Positions 43,162 to 51,975 of a stretch of DNA of 64,000 bases are shown one piece after another (the stretch's first letter is position 1; each line of letters starts with the position of its first letter). The notes under the pieces were generated by a model. That model worked only from the letters and a program-made list of their open reading frames with translations, was not told where the DNA came from and did not search any database. Source of the DNA: Brasilonema angustatum HA4187-MV1 (GTDB lineage Bacteria > Cyanobacteriota > Cyanobacteriia > Cyanobacteriales > Nostocaceae); NCBI GenBank assembly GCA_019359695.1, contig JAHHGV010000024.1, positions 61,421-125,420 on the forward strand, written 5' to 3'. A program made the translations under genes and the position numbers.

Positions 43162-43896
43162 ATGAGTGTAGCTCTGATTAGCAATTTCTTGAGATTAAGT
43201 TTGGCTACTGGGGTAATCACCCTAGTATCAGTTTCCAGTGCTATAGCAGGAACACTGAATGTTGATTTTACAAAGTTAGAAGGCTTAACAGGTGGTAACC
43301 CCGGTTTGACTGGTGTTTACCGTGCGGATCTCTCTAATCTTGGCTTCGATATCAATTCCATTGCTATTGCTGATAGCAACAGCGCCCAAGGTGGTCAACC
43401 TGGGAAATTTAGCGGCTTTGATTTAGATGCAATCAAGATTAGCAACGTGTTAGTTAACAATGCAACAGACATCAAAAACTTACCAGGGCTAGATGTCTTC
43501 GATTTTACTCCCTCGGGAACTTTATTCACCCCAGGAACCCAGCGCTCTCCTGCTGACTCAACAGATTTATTTGGCACAACGGGTGGTAAAATTAATAATT
43601 CAGTTGCAACACTTGCATACTTTGATGCCAACGCCAGTGCTGATGCCAATGCTTTCGGCATGGTAAGCTTAGGTGATGGTGGAAAGGTTGTGTTTAACCT
43701 CAAAAATCCCATTTCAAATACGACTCCACTTTACTTATACATTGGAGAAGCTGGTGATAATGGTGAGGTAGCAAGTGGTCAAATTACTGTTTCTGACAAA
43801 CCTCTTCAGGTTCCAGAACCAACTACTTTAGCTGCTGTATCTTTACTCGGAATTTACTTGACCGCTACCCGTAAAAAGAAAACAAAAGTTGCTTAA
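43162..43896 (+). CDS. PEP-CTERM sorted exported protein
   Basis: 244 aa. An N-terminal signal peptide (residues about 8-29, hydrophobic, ending SAIAG) and a C-terminal VPEPTTLAAVSLLGIYL followed by RKKKTK form the PEP-CTERM sorting signal recognised by an exosortase. The middle part is Asn/Asp/Gly-rich with repeated DANASADANA and no recognised catalytic domain. Members are usually surface or extracellular-matrix proteins. It stands alone, with a terminator-like hairpin after it. Confidence 0.85.
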   Translation: MSVALISNFLRLSLATGVITLVSVSSAIAGTLNVDFTKLEGLTGGNPGLTGVYRADLSNLGFDINSIAIADSNSAQGGQPGKFSGFDLDAIKISNVLVNNATDIKNLPGLDVFDFTPSGTLFTPGTQRSPADSTDLFGTTGGKINNSVATLAYFDANASADANAFGMVSLGDGGKVVFNLKNPISNTTPLYLYIGEAGDNGEVASGQITVSDKPLQVPEPTTLAAVSLLGIYLTATRKKKTKVA

Positions 43897-43931
43897 CTTT
43901 AAAATTTAGTAATCTTTTAGACTCATCTTAG

Positions 43932-43960
43932 GACATAGGTTTTTGACCTATGTCATTTTA
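43932..43960. terminator. Rho-independent-type hairpin
   Basis: Arms GACATAGGT and ACCTATGTC (9 bp, 5-nt loop), followed by ATTTTAAT. It lies 36 bp after the stop of the PEP-CTERM gene. Confidence 0.7.
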
Positions 43961-44137
43961 ATATTGGCCTCCTCCGCAGATTTTTGCTGAGCTAGGTACA
44001 TTTTTATTCCTTCTTCCCTTTTCCCTTTTCCCTGTTCCCTGTTAAGCGTTCCCTGTTCCCTGTTAAACGTCTCTACTTTGTGATTCACCGAATCAGATAG
44101 GATTGCTATATATTTTGTATGAATAATATAGAACATT

Positions 44138-44881
44138 ATGTCTGATTCGCTAACTGATTCGTCTGCCCTGCTAGAAGTGAAAAATGTCCACGCTGGATAC
44201 ATCAAAGATGTGGACATCCTACAAGGTGTGAATTTTCGAGTGGAACGGGGGGAATTGGTAACAGTAATTGGTCCCAATGGTGCTGGAAAATCAACCTTAG
44301 CAAAAGCTATTTTTGGGCTTTTGACTCCCCACACAGGCTCAATTACCTTCAATGGCGAGAATATCGGTGGACTCAAGTCGAATCAAATCGTTGAGAAGGG
44401 AATGTGCTACGTACCGCAAATTGCCAATGTCTTCCCTTCGCTGAATGTAGAAGAAAATTTAGAAATGGGCGCTTTTGTTCGCAATGTTCCCCTCAAACCG
44501 CTCAAGGATAAGATATTTGATATGTTTCCAAGACTTGGCGATCGCCGTCAACAACGTGCTGGTACTCTCTCAGGTGGCGAACGTCAAATGCTAGCAATGG
44601 GCAAAGCCTTGATGTTAGAACCCAGCTTACTGCTTTTAGATGAACCTTCAGCAGCTTTGTCTCCCATCCTGGTAACACAGGTGTTTGAGCAAATTAAACA
44701 AATTAACCAGACTGGTACAGCGATCGTACTTGTAGAGCAAAACGCCCGTAAAGCTTTGGAAATGGCTTCACGGGGTTACGTCTTAGAATCTGGACGTGAT
44801 GCTATCTCCGGTCCTGGTTTGCAATTATTGAATGATCCCAAGGTAGGTGAACTGTATCTGGGAGCAGGTAAGGCGCACTAA
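44138..44881 (+). CDS. natE: LivF/NatE-type ABC transporter ATPase
   Basis: 247 aa with Walker A GPNGAGKST, signature LSGGERQMLAMGKALM and Walker B LLLLDEPSAALSP, plus VEQNARKALEMASRGYVLESG typical of branched-chain amino-acid ATPases (LivF). In cyanobacteria the neutral-amino-acid uptake system N-I uses NatE in this role, and its subunit genes are scattered. No permease or binding protein lies nearby, so the symbol is by similarity and somewhat tentative. Confidence 0.8.
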   Translation: MSDSLTDSSALLEVKNVHAGYIKDVDILQGVNFRVERGELVTVIGPNGAGKSTLAKAIFGLLTPHTGSITFNGENIGGLKSNQIVEKGMCYVPQIANVFPSLNVEENLEMGAFVRNVPLKPLKDKIFDMFPRLGDRRQQRAGTLSGGERQMLAMGKALMLEPSLLLLDEPSAALSPILVTQVFEQIKQINQTGTAIVLVEQNARKALEMASRGYVLESGRDAISGPGLQLLNDPKVGELYLGAGKAH

Positions 44882-45110
44882 GAAAATGAGCAAGTCAACA
44901 ACTAAGGGTGTAAGGGGGTAAGGGTGTAGGGGGTGCACCACAAAGAAAATTTGTTCTTTCCCTTACACTCCTACACCCCCATACCCCCGAATTGGTCAAA
45001 CAGCAAGCTTAAGGCAAAGCTACTTCTGATGTAATGGGTGTTCTTTCTCAGGGTACAAGACTCGTAACCGAAACTGATGCAATTTAAGAGTAGTGCAAAT
45101 CTTGGAAATT

Positions 45111-45515
45111 ATGGATGCTGCCAAACGCCTTGCTACTCTCAATCGCATTCGCAAACTCAGCGTATTAATGGATACGTCTATACGGGTTCCTTTTTTCGGT
45201 TTTCGCGTCGGACTAGACCCAATTATTGGTCTAGTTCCAGGTGCTGGTGATTTAATCAGTACTACATTTTCAGCTTACATCATCTTTTTAGCTACTCGCT
45301 TTGGCATACCACCTAAAGACTTAGCCCAAATGATTTTCAACATTAGTTTGGAAGCAGTCGTTGGCACAGTACCATTGGTGGGTGATTTGTTTGATGCTTT
45401 CTATAAGTCCAATATCCGTAATTTGGCCATTTTAGAGCAACATCTCACAGCAGTTGAACCAGAACTCGAACAAGTCAGGAGTGAAATTTACGACACTAAA
45501 GTTAGCCAAGTTTAA
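45111..45515 (+). CDS. DUF4112 family protein
   Basis: 134 aa, from ATG 45111; GTG 45093 upstream in frame is the alternative. Motifs RIRKLSVLMDTSIRVP, RVGLDPIIGLVPGAGD and GTVPLVGDLFDAFYK define DUF4112, a small membrane-associated family with hydrophobic helices around residues 40-65 and 80-105. Function is unknown. Confidence 0.85.
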   Translation: MDAAKRLATLNRIRKLSVLMDTSIRVPFFGFRVGLDPIIGLVPGAGDLISTTFSAYIIFLATRFGIPPKDLAQMIFNISLEAVVGTVPLVGDLFDAFYKSNIRNLAILEQHLTAVEPELEQVRSEIYDTKVSQV

Positions 45516-45574
45516 GAATCAGAGTTTCGGTGTGAGGAGTTATATTATCCTGACTGCTTGGAGGGAACGTTAAA

Positions 45575-46321
45575 TTGACGAACCACTCATTTTTTTTCTA
45601 TTGGTTTGTCTTGTTCGCTGTTATTCTTGCTCGATACTTTCTCATAGCTGGGGGAGCATACTTGCTCTTCTATTCAGTTGTAGGAAAGTTCCTTGCAAAA
45701 CGGAATTTGCGTCTGAAGCCGCCGATGGCTGGTTCCATTCAAAGGGATATCAAATTATCGGTTCTCTCTGCAGTCGTTTTTGCTCTTTGTGCAGCGCTCA
45801 TATCAAAGTACGGTATAGGAGTAACACTCTTCTACACTGACTTGCATAAGTATGGACTGTGGTATTTAGGAGTTAGCTTTGTTGCGGTGCTCATCCTTCA
45901 GGATACGTACTTTTACTTTATCCATCGGATGTTTCATCACCCTCTGATTTTCAAATGGATGCATCATGGGCATCACCGTTCGGGAGAACCAACACCTTGG
46001 AGTTCTTTCGCTTTCGACCTACCGGAGGCAATCATACAGGTACTCTTTTTTGTAGGTGTCATCTTCACCGTCCCGCTGCATTTAATCACCTTGGTTGCCG
46101 TGCTCATGACCATGACAGTATCGGCAGTGTTGACCCATCTTGGATTTGAAGTATTTCCCTCGTCATCCCACCACCACTGGCTTGGAAGGTGGTTCATCGG
46201 TTCAAAGCATCACTTGATACATCATCGCAAGTACACAGTACACTACGGATTGTACTTCACGTTTTGGGACAAGCTACTTGGTACTGAATACCCTAATTAT
46301 GAGGATGAGTTCCACATGTAA
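45575..46321 (+). CDS. Sterol desaturase/fatty-acid hydroxylase family protein
   Basis: 248 aa starting at TTG 45575, supported by GGAGGG about 9 nt upstream. Several membrane helices flank histidine clusters typical of di-iron membrane oxygenases: HRMFHH, HHGHHRS and a last group with HHHWLG and HHLIHHRKYTVHYG. Such enzymes hydroxylate or desaturate carotenoids, sterols or fatty acids. The substrate cannot be told. It stands alone. Confidence 0.87.
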   Translation: MTNHSFFFYWFVLFAVILARYFLIAGGAYLLFYSVVGKFLAKRNLRLKPPMAGSIQRDIKLSVLSAVVFALCAALISKYGIGVTLFYTDLHKYGLWYLGVSFVAVLILQDTYFYFIHRMFHHPLIFKWMHHGHHRSGEPTPWSSFAFDLPEAIIQVLFFVGVIFTVPLHLITLVAVLMTMTVSAVLTHLGFEVFPSSSHHHWLGRWFIGSKHHLIHHRKYTVHYGLYFTFWDKLLGTEYPNYEDEFHM

Positions 46322-46439
46322 ATTTCCCGTTGAATCTAATTCAAATAGTTTTAGTATCCTACACTAGTCCTAAATAATTCGTAAGATTTTCTCCTCTGTT
46401 TCTTGGTGTCCTTGGCATGCCAGGTGCTAAGAAAGCGGG

Positions 46440-46650
46440 AAGCCTTCTGGTGGGCGTCTACAAGTCGGCGGAGCCGACGGCAGATGCTCCACTTGGGGAA
46501 ACACGCCCTTCGGGGAAGACCTTCGGTCTCGCTGCGCTTTAGACCTCTGGGCGTGCGCAAAGCGCATACGCAGTCGCCTAGGTCGGGAAACCCTCCTGCA
46601 GCGCTGGTCTCACCAGATGCTACAAGTCGGCAGAGCCGCCCACCGCACTG
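46440..46650. repeat. Composite of dispersed repeats
   Basis: Stretches such as AGTCGGCGGAGCCGACGG, GGGAAACCCTCCTGCAGCGC and CGCATACGCAGTCGCC form a mosaic of palindromes seen elsewhere in the window. Open frames crossing it look accidental. The rest of 46322-46709 shows no gene. Confidence 0.75.
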
Positions 46651-46709
46651 GCTCGTCTTGTTGCTAATCGATAAATTCTCACAACTCATATAGGATTGCT
46701 ATAGTTATT

Positions 46710-47174
46710 GTGATTCTCAAACTCCTGCCACAGCACATACAAACCATCTACACCCACGCCGAAACCACTTACCCCGAAGAATGTTGCGGTATCATGCTAG
46801 GTCATCTGACAAGTGAAGGCAAAACTGTGGTAGAAGTGATGCCAACAGAAAATGCCTGGAATGCAGAAACAGCCGCAGATTTCCCTAAAGATGACACATT
46901 AGATTACAGTAAGAAGCAAAGGTACGCTATCGCACCCCAAGTCATGTTGCAAGCACAAAGGGAAGCACGTGAGCGTAACCTAAATATCGTAGGTATCTAT
47001 CACTCCCATATCCACCATCCAGCAATTCCCTCAGAATTTGACCGTCGGTGTGCTTGGCAGGAATACTCTTACATCATTGTTTCTGTACAAAATGGCAAAG
47101 CGAGTGACATCAAAAATTGGTGTTTAGACGATAACCACCAGTTTCAGCAAGAAGCAATTGAAAACAAAATTTAA
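46710..47174 (+). CDS. JAMM/M67-family metallopeptidase (Mec+/JAB-type)
   Basis: 154 aa from GTG 46710. The JAMM zinc site is visible as EECCGIMLG (Glu about 25) and GIYHSHIHHPAIPSEFD (His-x-His-x10-Asp, about 98-112). Small stand-alone JAMM proteins of this type remove C-terminal residues from ubiquitin-like sulfur-carrier proteins. The MoeB-rhodanese gene follows 139 bp downstream on the same strand, which fits a shared role in sulfur transfer. Confidence 0.88.
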   Translation: MILKLLPQHIQTIYTHAETTYPEECCGIMLGHLTSEGKTVVEVMPTENAWNAETAADFPKDDTLDYSKKQRYAIAPQVMLQAQREARERNLNIVGIYHSHIHHPAIPSEFDRRCAWQEYSYIIVSVQNGKASDIKNWCLDDNHQFQQEAIENKI

Positions 47175-47313
47175 CAGTATTTAACAATTTCTCAAGACAC
47201 CTCGTTTTTGGATAGGATCAATAAACTGTCTTGCGTATAGAAAGGCGTAGCGTGCCCATAGGGCATATTTTCAATTTTGAATTGTTCAGTTCGCTCTTGC
47301 TCATTAAAGTGCT

Positions 47314-48486
47314 ATGCTCAATCCTAATCTGGATGAAATCCAGCTGACGAAAGATGATTACGAACGTTACTCCCGCCACCTGATTTTGCCAGAAGTGGGG
47401 TTGGAGGGACAAAAACGCCTGAAAGCTGCCAGTGTACTATGTATTGGTACAGGTGGACTGGGTTCACCTCTGCTTTTGTATTTGGCTGCTGCAGGTATTG
47501 GACGTATTGGTATTGTTGATTTTGATGTTGTCGATACTTCCAATTTGCAACGTCAAGTTATTCATGGTACGTCTTGGATCAATAAACCTAAGATTGAATC
47601 TGCAAAGAATCGAATTTTAGAGATCAATCCGTATTGTCAGATTGATTTATACGAAACTCGTCTGACTTCGGAAAACGCTCTCGACATTGTTAGACCTTAT
47701 GATGTTGTGGTGGATGGTACCGATAACTTCCCCACTCGTTATCTAGTTAATGATGCTTGCGTGTTGCTGAACAAGCCCAATGTCTACGGTTCCATTTTCC
47801 GTTTTGAAGGACAAGCTACAGTATTTAACTACGAAGGTGGACCGAATTATCGTGATCTTTATCCTGAACCACCACCACCAGGAATGGTTCCTTCTTGTGC
47901 AGAAGGTGGTGTCTTGGGAATTTTGCCAGGAATTATTGGTGTCATCCAAGCAACGGAAACGGTTAAAATCATAATTGGTAAGGGAACAACTTTAAGTGGA
48001 CGCTTGCTGCTTTATGATGCGTTGAACATGAAGTTTCGAGAGTTAAAGCTGCGTCCTAACCCAGTTCGTCCAGTCATTGAAAAGTTGATAGACTACGAAC
48101 AATTCTGCGGTATCCCACAAGCCAAAGCACAAGAGGACAAACAGCAGATGGAAATGTCAGAAATAACAGTCCAAGAGTTGAAGCAATTGCTGGATAGTGG
48201 TACAAATGATTTTGTGCTGCTGGATGTCCGCAACCCGCACGAGTACGAAATTGCCCAAATTTCTGGTTCTGTTTTGATACCTTTGTCAGAAATTGAAAAT
48301 GGTCCAGGCGTTGTGAAGGTAAAGGAATTACTCAACGGTCATCGCCTGATTGCTCATTGTAAATCAGGTATGCGTTCTGCCAAAGCCCTTGGCATTCTCA
48401 AGGAAGCGGGAGTTAATGGCACGAATGTAAAGGGTGGTATTCATGCCTGGAGTAAGGAAATCGACCCGTCAGTCCCGACGTATTAG
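47314..48486 (+). CDS. moeB: MoeB/MoeZ-type adenylyltransferase with C-terminal rhodanese domain
   Basis: 390 aa. N-terminal E1-like domain with GTGGLGSPLLLYLAAAGIG (ATP-binding), DFDVVDTSNLQRQ, and a TDNFPTRYLVNDAC catalytic region. The C-terminal rhodanese (residues about 285-385) has active Cys in IAHCKSGMRS. It should adenylate and sulfurate the C-terminus of MoaD/ThiS-like carriers, as MOCS3 and MoeZ do. A classic adenylation Cys ligand pair (the zinc CxxC) is not evident, which occurs in some members. It forms a pair with the JAMM gene. Confidence 0.9.
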   Translation: MLNPNLDEIQLTKDDYERYSRHLILPEVGLEGQKRLKAASVLCIGTGGLGSPLLLYLAAAGIGRIGIVDFDVVDTSNLQRQVIHGTSWINKPKIESAKNRILEINPYCQIDLYETRLTSENALDIVRPYDVVVDGTDNFPTRYLVNDACVLLNKPNVYGSIFRFEGQATVFNYEGGPNYRDLYPEPPPPGMVPSCAEGGVLGILPGIIGVIQATETVKIIIGKGTTLSGRLLLYDALNMKFRELKLRPNPVRPVIEKLIDYEQFCGIPQAKAQEDKQQMEMSEITVQELKQLLDSGTNDFVLLDVRNPHEYEIAQISGSVLIPLSEIENGPGVVKVKELLNGHRLIAHCKSGMRSAKALGILKEAGVNGTNVKGGIHAWSKEIDPSVPTY

Positions 48487-48700
48487 AAGAAATCGTAGGC
48501 ATAGGGTGATTAAAGCAACACAGGTAGCAAAGCTATCATCCGGCGTTTGCTGCGATACGCCTTCAAGCGTCTCTTGCTTTACGCGATACGCATGATTGCG
48601 TCTGCCCTTTGGGCAATCGCCCTACTTGTGCCTACGAATGTTTACGCTGGAAATCGTACGAATTGAAACCTAGATGTAGCATTCCAAGTTGCAACGCACT

Positions 48701-48742
48701 TTAGGCCCGAGGGGAAACAGTAATGTTATCCTTCGGGCCTAA
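48701..48742. terminator. Convergent terminator-like hairpin
   Basis: Arms TTAGGCCCGA and TCGGGCCTAA (10 bp) with a long loop of about 22 nt that may pair further (GGGG/CCTT). It lies between the convergent moeB-like gene and the exported Arg/Glu-repeat protein gene. Confidence 0.65.
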
Positions 48743-48769
48743 CTGTTCGTGTTAAGACAACCTGAAAAG

Positions 48770-49084
48770 TTAACGGTAGGAATAATGCCAATTGTGTGTT
48801 CTATTGTCGTACCAACGATAGCCATCACGCCAGACACGAGCCTGTTTGTCATACCAACGATAAGGCTGCCTCTGCCCATCGAATTTCTGATCATGTTCAC
48901 GTCGCCATTGTTCTTCGCGACGTTCCTCACGACGTTCTTCACGACGTTCTTCACGGTAATCATTGTTGCAGCTATGATGCTGACAATACTCATAACGAGA
49001 TTCAGCATTAGCATTTGACGAAAAAGCTACAACTGACCCAGTGCTAACAATAAGTGTTAAGAGAGCAACACTAAAGCGTTTCAT
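48770..49084 (-). CDS. Small exported protein with Arg/Glu repeats
   Basis: 104 aa, with AGAGGATAAG before ATG 49084. A signal peptide (about residues 1-27, ANA-E cleavage) is followed by a short region with YEYCQHHSC, a tandem repeat of REER units (DNA period 12 bp near 48920-48960) and a WYD/RYRWYD-rich C-terminal half. It is likely periplasmic or surface-bound. Function unknown. Confidence 0.75.
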   Translation of the reverse strand: MKRFSVALLTLIVSTGSVVAFSSNANAESRYEYCQHHSCNNDYREERREERREERREEQWRREHDQKFDGQRQPYRWYDKQARVWRDGYRWYDNRTHNWHYSYR

Positions 49085-49345
49085 ACTCTTATCCTCTGAA
49101 AAACTGAAACAATTAATACAAAAGTAGAGAATTTATTCTAAAAAGTTCCCGTTACATGATAGAAATTTAACCAAGTCCTTTTGGGGCAAATGTAAGGGTG
49201 TAAGGGTGTAGGGATTATATATTTGATTCAAACAAGAATTACTATATTGATCGCAATAATCGGGTAGAACGTAGTTTGTGCATACGTCTAATCTAGTATT
49301 ACTTCAAGCCCTTAATCATGAGCGATATATCTTAACGAGATATCA

Positions 49346-50404
49346 ATGAAATTACAACAAACCAGCACTACAGAAGAAACTTTTTGGCAAGCAGTTCTCA
49401 ATAGAGACTCCAGTTTTGATGGAAAACTATTCTACGGTGTTCGCTCTACAAGCATATACTGCCGACCGACTTGTCCTAGTCGAAGACCGAATAAAAACCA
49501 AGTTTGTTTCTTTCAATCACCACAAGAAGCTGAAACAGAAGGTTTTCGACCTTGTAAGCGGTGTCAGCCACAATATGAAATAGTTCCGAATTTGACGAAG
49601 GCTAAAATTTTGGCAGTTTGTCGATACATTGAACAACAAGTTGATCGTATCCCAACTTTATCAGAACTAAGTTCTCATTTTGGAATAAGTCCAGGTTACT
49701 TGCAAAGAGTCTTCAAAGAGATAATGGGCGTATCCCCTTTTGAATATGCTGATGCACTTCGGAGCGATCGCCTCAAGCACCGTCTTCAACAAGGAGAGGA
49801 AATTACTCATGCACTTTACGACACAGGATATGGCTCAAGTAGCCGACTGTATGAAAAAGCATCCAAGCAACTTGGTATGACACCAAAGACTTATCAGTGT
49901 AGTGGTAAGGGAATACACATTGCCTATACCATCGTGCCATGTTCTTTAGGATATCTGCTTGTCGCAACAACAGAAAAAGGAATCTGTGCTATGAAATTGG
50001 GTGATGAAGCAGATCAACTAGAACGTCTTCTTGTTAATGAATTCAATCAAGCGCAAATTGTGCGTGATGACGATATACACAGAGACTGGGTACAGACAAT
50101 CCTTGATTTTGTCAAAGGAGACATAGCCCACATCGATTTACCCCTTGATGTACGTGGGACAGCATTTCAAAAACAAGTCTGGCAGGCTTTGCAGAAAATT
50201 CCTTATGGCGAAACGCGTACCTATACTGATATCGCTCGTGAAATTAGTAAGCCTCAGGCAGTCCGCGCTGTAGGTAATGCTTGTGGTGCGAATCCAGTAG
50301 CGATCATTATACCATGTCACCGTGTCTTGCGAACGGATGGTAATCTTGGCGGCTATCACTGGGGGATTGAGCGTAAACAAAAATTGCTTGCACAAGAAGC
50401 CTAA
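49346..50404 (+). CDS. ada: Bifunctional Ada: DNA methyl-phosphotriester and O6-methylguanine repair
   Basis: 352 aa. The N-terminal zinc/acceptor domain has YCRPTCPSR and PCKRCQP (four cysteines, residues about 34-72), with the first as methyl acceptor. An AraC-type HTH region follows (about 90-175, with GYGSSSRLYEKASKQLGMTP). The C-terminal O6-alkylguanine transferase has the active-site IPCHRVL (Cys about 322). All expected domains are present. An AlkA-type glycosylase gene lies 4.2 kb downstream, so alkylation repair functions cluster loosely. Confidence 0.95.
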   Translation: MKLQQTSTTEETFWQAVLNRDSSFDGKLFYGVRSTSIYCRPTCPSRRPNKNQVCFFQSPQEAETEGFRPCKRCQPQYEIVPNLTKAKILAVCRYIEQQVDRIPTLSELSSHFGISPGYLQRVFKEIMGVSPFEYADALRSDRLKHRLQQGEEITHALYDTGYGSSSRLYEKASKQLGMTPKTYQCSGKGIHIAYTIVPCSLGYLLVATTEKGICAMKLGDEADQLERLLVNEFNQAQIVRDDDIHRDWVQTILDFVKGDIAHIDLPLDVRGTAFQKQVWQALQKIPYGETRTYTDIAREISKPQAVRAVGNACGANPVAIIIPCHRVLRTDGNLGGYHWGIERKQKLLAQEA

Positions 50405-51103
50405 CAATCGGTGATGAGATTGAGTAAGGCGATCGCCCTTTTGAAAGAGCACAATTGTAAGTTGCGAGTACTGGATCAGCCCATCGACACATCATCAGCT
50501 ATTGGGTGGCGATCGCTAACTGGGGTAAAACAGGGTTAGAAGCCCCTCTTTTTAAGCAGGGCTGTTTCATGCGATAAGTAGCGAGCATTTGTCAATCAAT
50601 TTTGTTCTTTTTGATAAGTTTGGAGAACCTGCCATATTTTTCTATCACCAGAGTCATACTGGAGTTTAGACTAGTTCGCGGTGCAAAACTAAATTTCCAA
50701 AAAATAAGGGTACGAATTTAAGATGTTTCCAGGAACCAAAACCTTGGTTTTTATGCTTGATAGAATCAGCCTTCTGAGTTTCGCACCGGGAACTAGACTA
50801 GTTCGCGGTGCAAAACTAAATTTCCAAAAAATAAGGGTACGAATTTAAGATGTTTCCAGGAACCAAAACCTTGGTTTTTATGCTTGATAGAATCAGCCTT
50901 CTGAGTTTCGCACCGGGAACTAGACTAAAAGTCGTTACTCACTCCTATAATAGTTCAACCGGACTAAGCAACCTGTTGACACCTTGTGGACACGGATCTG
51001 TCAGGAAATCAATGTTTGCGCAAAAAAAAACCCAATCATGTGAAGATTAAAGAAGTCATCAATTAACTAAACGCAACATAAAACCTGTTCTATGGAGTTA
51101 CCC
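50405..51103. other. Intergenic region with two tandem MITE-like elements
   Basis: No gene is visible. The two MITE copies (50665-50927) fill the middle. The part next to 51104 should hold the promoter of the P-II-like gene; no clear -10/-35 is apparent. Confidence 0.7.
50665..50927. mobile_element. Two tandem MITE-like elements sharing one terminal repeat
   Basis: Two 127-bp identical units (starting 50671 and 50798) with ends TTTAGACTAGTTCGCGGTGC and, inverted, GCACCGGGAACTAGACTAAA. The terminal inverted repeats are about 24 bp. The junction TAGACTAG is shared, so the right end of the first is the left end of the second. A third copy is at 51428-51564. Confidence 0.88.
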
Positions 51104-51406
51104 ATGTCCAACGAAGCCGATTTAGTCAAACCTGCCGTTCTCCTGACCATCATTGGTGAAACAGTGCTGAAAGACGCTATTCTCAAGCTATTGAAAAGCT
51201 ACAATGTAAACGACTACACCATTACTCAAGTGCAGGGTGAGGGTAGCCACGGGAGACGGATGGGAGACATGGTGGGCTACAACACCAACATCGAAATTAA
51301 AACAATTTTGTCACTAGAAGTATCTAATGATATTCTTCAATCTATCAAAGACTATCAGGGTACGCAGGCAGTGATCGCCTTTCGCTCTTACGTAGAAACG
51401 TTGTAG
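51104..51406 (+). CDS. P-II-like small signalling protein
   Basis: 100 aa from ATG 51104, which has GGAG 6 nt upstream; an in-frame ATG at 51092 is weaker. The ferredoxin-like fold is suggested by alternating beta strands, KPAVLLTIIGE, NDYTITQVQGEGSHG and NIEIKTILSLEV, with a loop GEGSHGRRMGD where P-II proteins carry the T-loop. It is shorter than classic GlnB and lacks its Tyr modification site. It might regulate a transporter, as SbtB-type proteins do. It lies between copies of a MITE-like element. Confidence 0.65.
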   Translation: MSNEADLVKPAVLLTIIGETVLKDAILKLLKSYNVNDYTITQVQGEGSHGRRMGDMVGYNTNIEIKTILSLEVSNDILQSIKDYQGTQAVIAFRSYVETL

Positions 51407-51427
51407 CAATTGACACTCTGACTGAAG

Positions 51428-51564
51428 TTTAGACTAGTTGACGGTGCGAAACTAAATTTTCAAAAAATAAGGGTACGAATTTAAAATGTTTCCAGGAACC
51501 AAAACCTTAGTTTTTATATTTGATAGAATCAGCCTTCTGAATTTCGCACCGCGAACTAGACTAA
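51428..51564. mobile_element. MITE-like element, third copy
   Basis: 137 bp with the same ends as 50665-50927 but several internal differences (TTGACGGTGCG at the left end). Together the copies bracket the P-II-like gene. Confidence 0.85.
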
Positions 51565-51655
51565 ATGGGCAATGTCAAAAAAAAGGGGGTCTGATTGAAT
51601 ACAGTCCCCTTTTGGCAGAAGCTGAGAAAAGAACTACCATTACTCAGCTGCCAAT

Positions 51656-51975
51656 ATGAAACTTGCCAAACTCCAAGAATTACGCCCGTGCAGCTTACAG
51701 GCATTTAGGCAAAGCCCATGATGCCACATTTGAATTGACTGATGCCATACTGCTGACCTGTAACGCCTACAGCTTGGCGGATTTATCTCTGTCTCCAGTT
51801 TTCCGACGCAAGTGGCTCAGCATTTATGTTCGCGTTCGCGCAGCGTGTCCCCTTGGGACTCAGCGTTACAAGATAGCAGACCACAGCATCTGTTTGATGC
51901 AATTATACATCAAACAGATGCTGACTGTTGGGCGTCCCTCCACGTGCAGCCTGATAGCAGTACTCTAAACTCCAG
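51656..51975 (+). pseudogene. Transposase N-terminal relic
   Basis: The frame starts MKLAKLQELRPCSLQAFRQ at 51656, then shifts. FELTDAILLTCNAYSLADLS and SPVFRRKWLSIY in the next frame match the N-terminus of a cyanobacterial DDE transposase I remember, and later LQDSRPQ appears in a third frame after a short GC-rich insertion (TTCGCGTTCGCGCAGCG). It is broken by frame changes and cut off at about 100 codons, so it is dead. Confidence 0.6.

Noticed and set aside
48739..49018. Frames on both strands over the small exported protein gene
   Set aside because: The repeated GAACGTCGTGAA units open several frames. Only the minus-strand frame has a signal peptide and a ribosome site.
50850..51050. 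66-codon frame within the MITE copies
   Set aside because: It is internal to a repeat with no coding signature.
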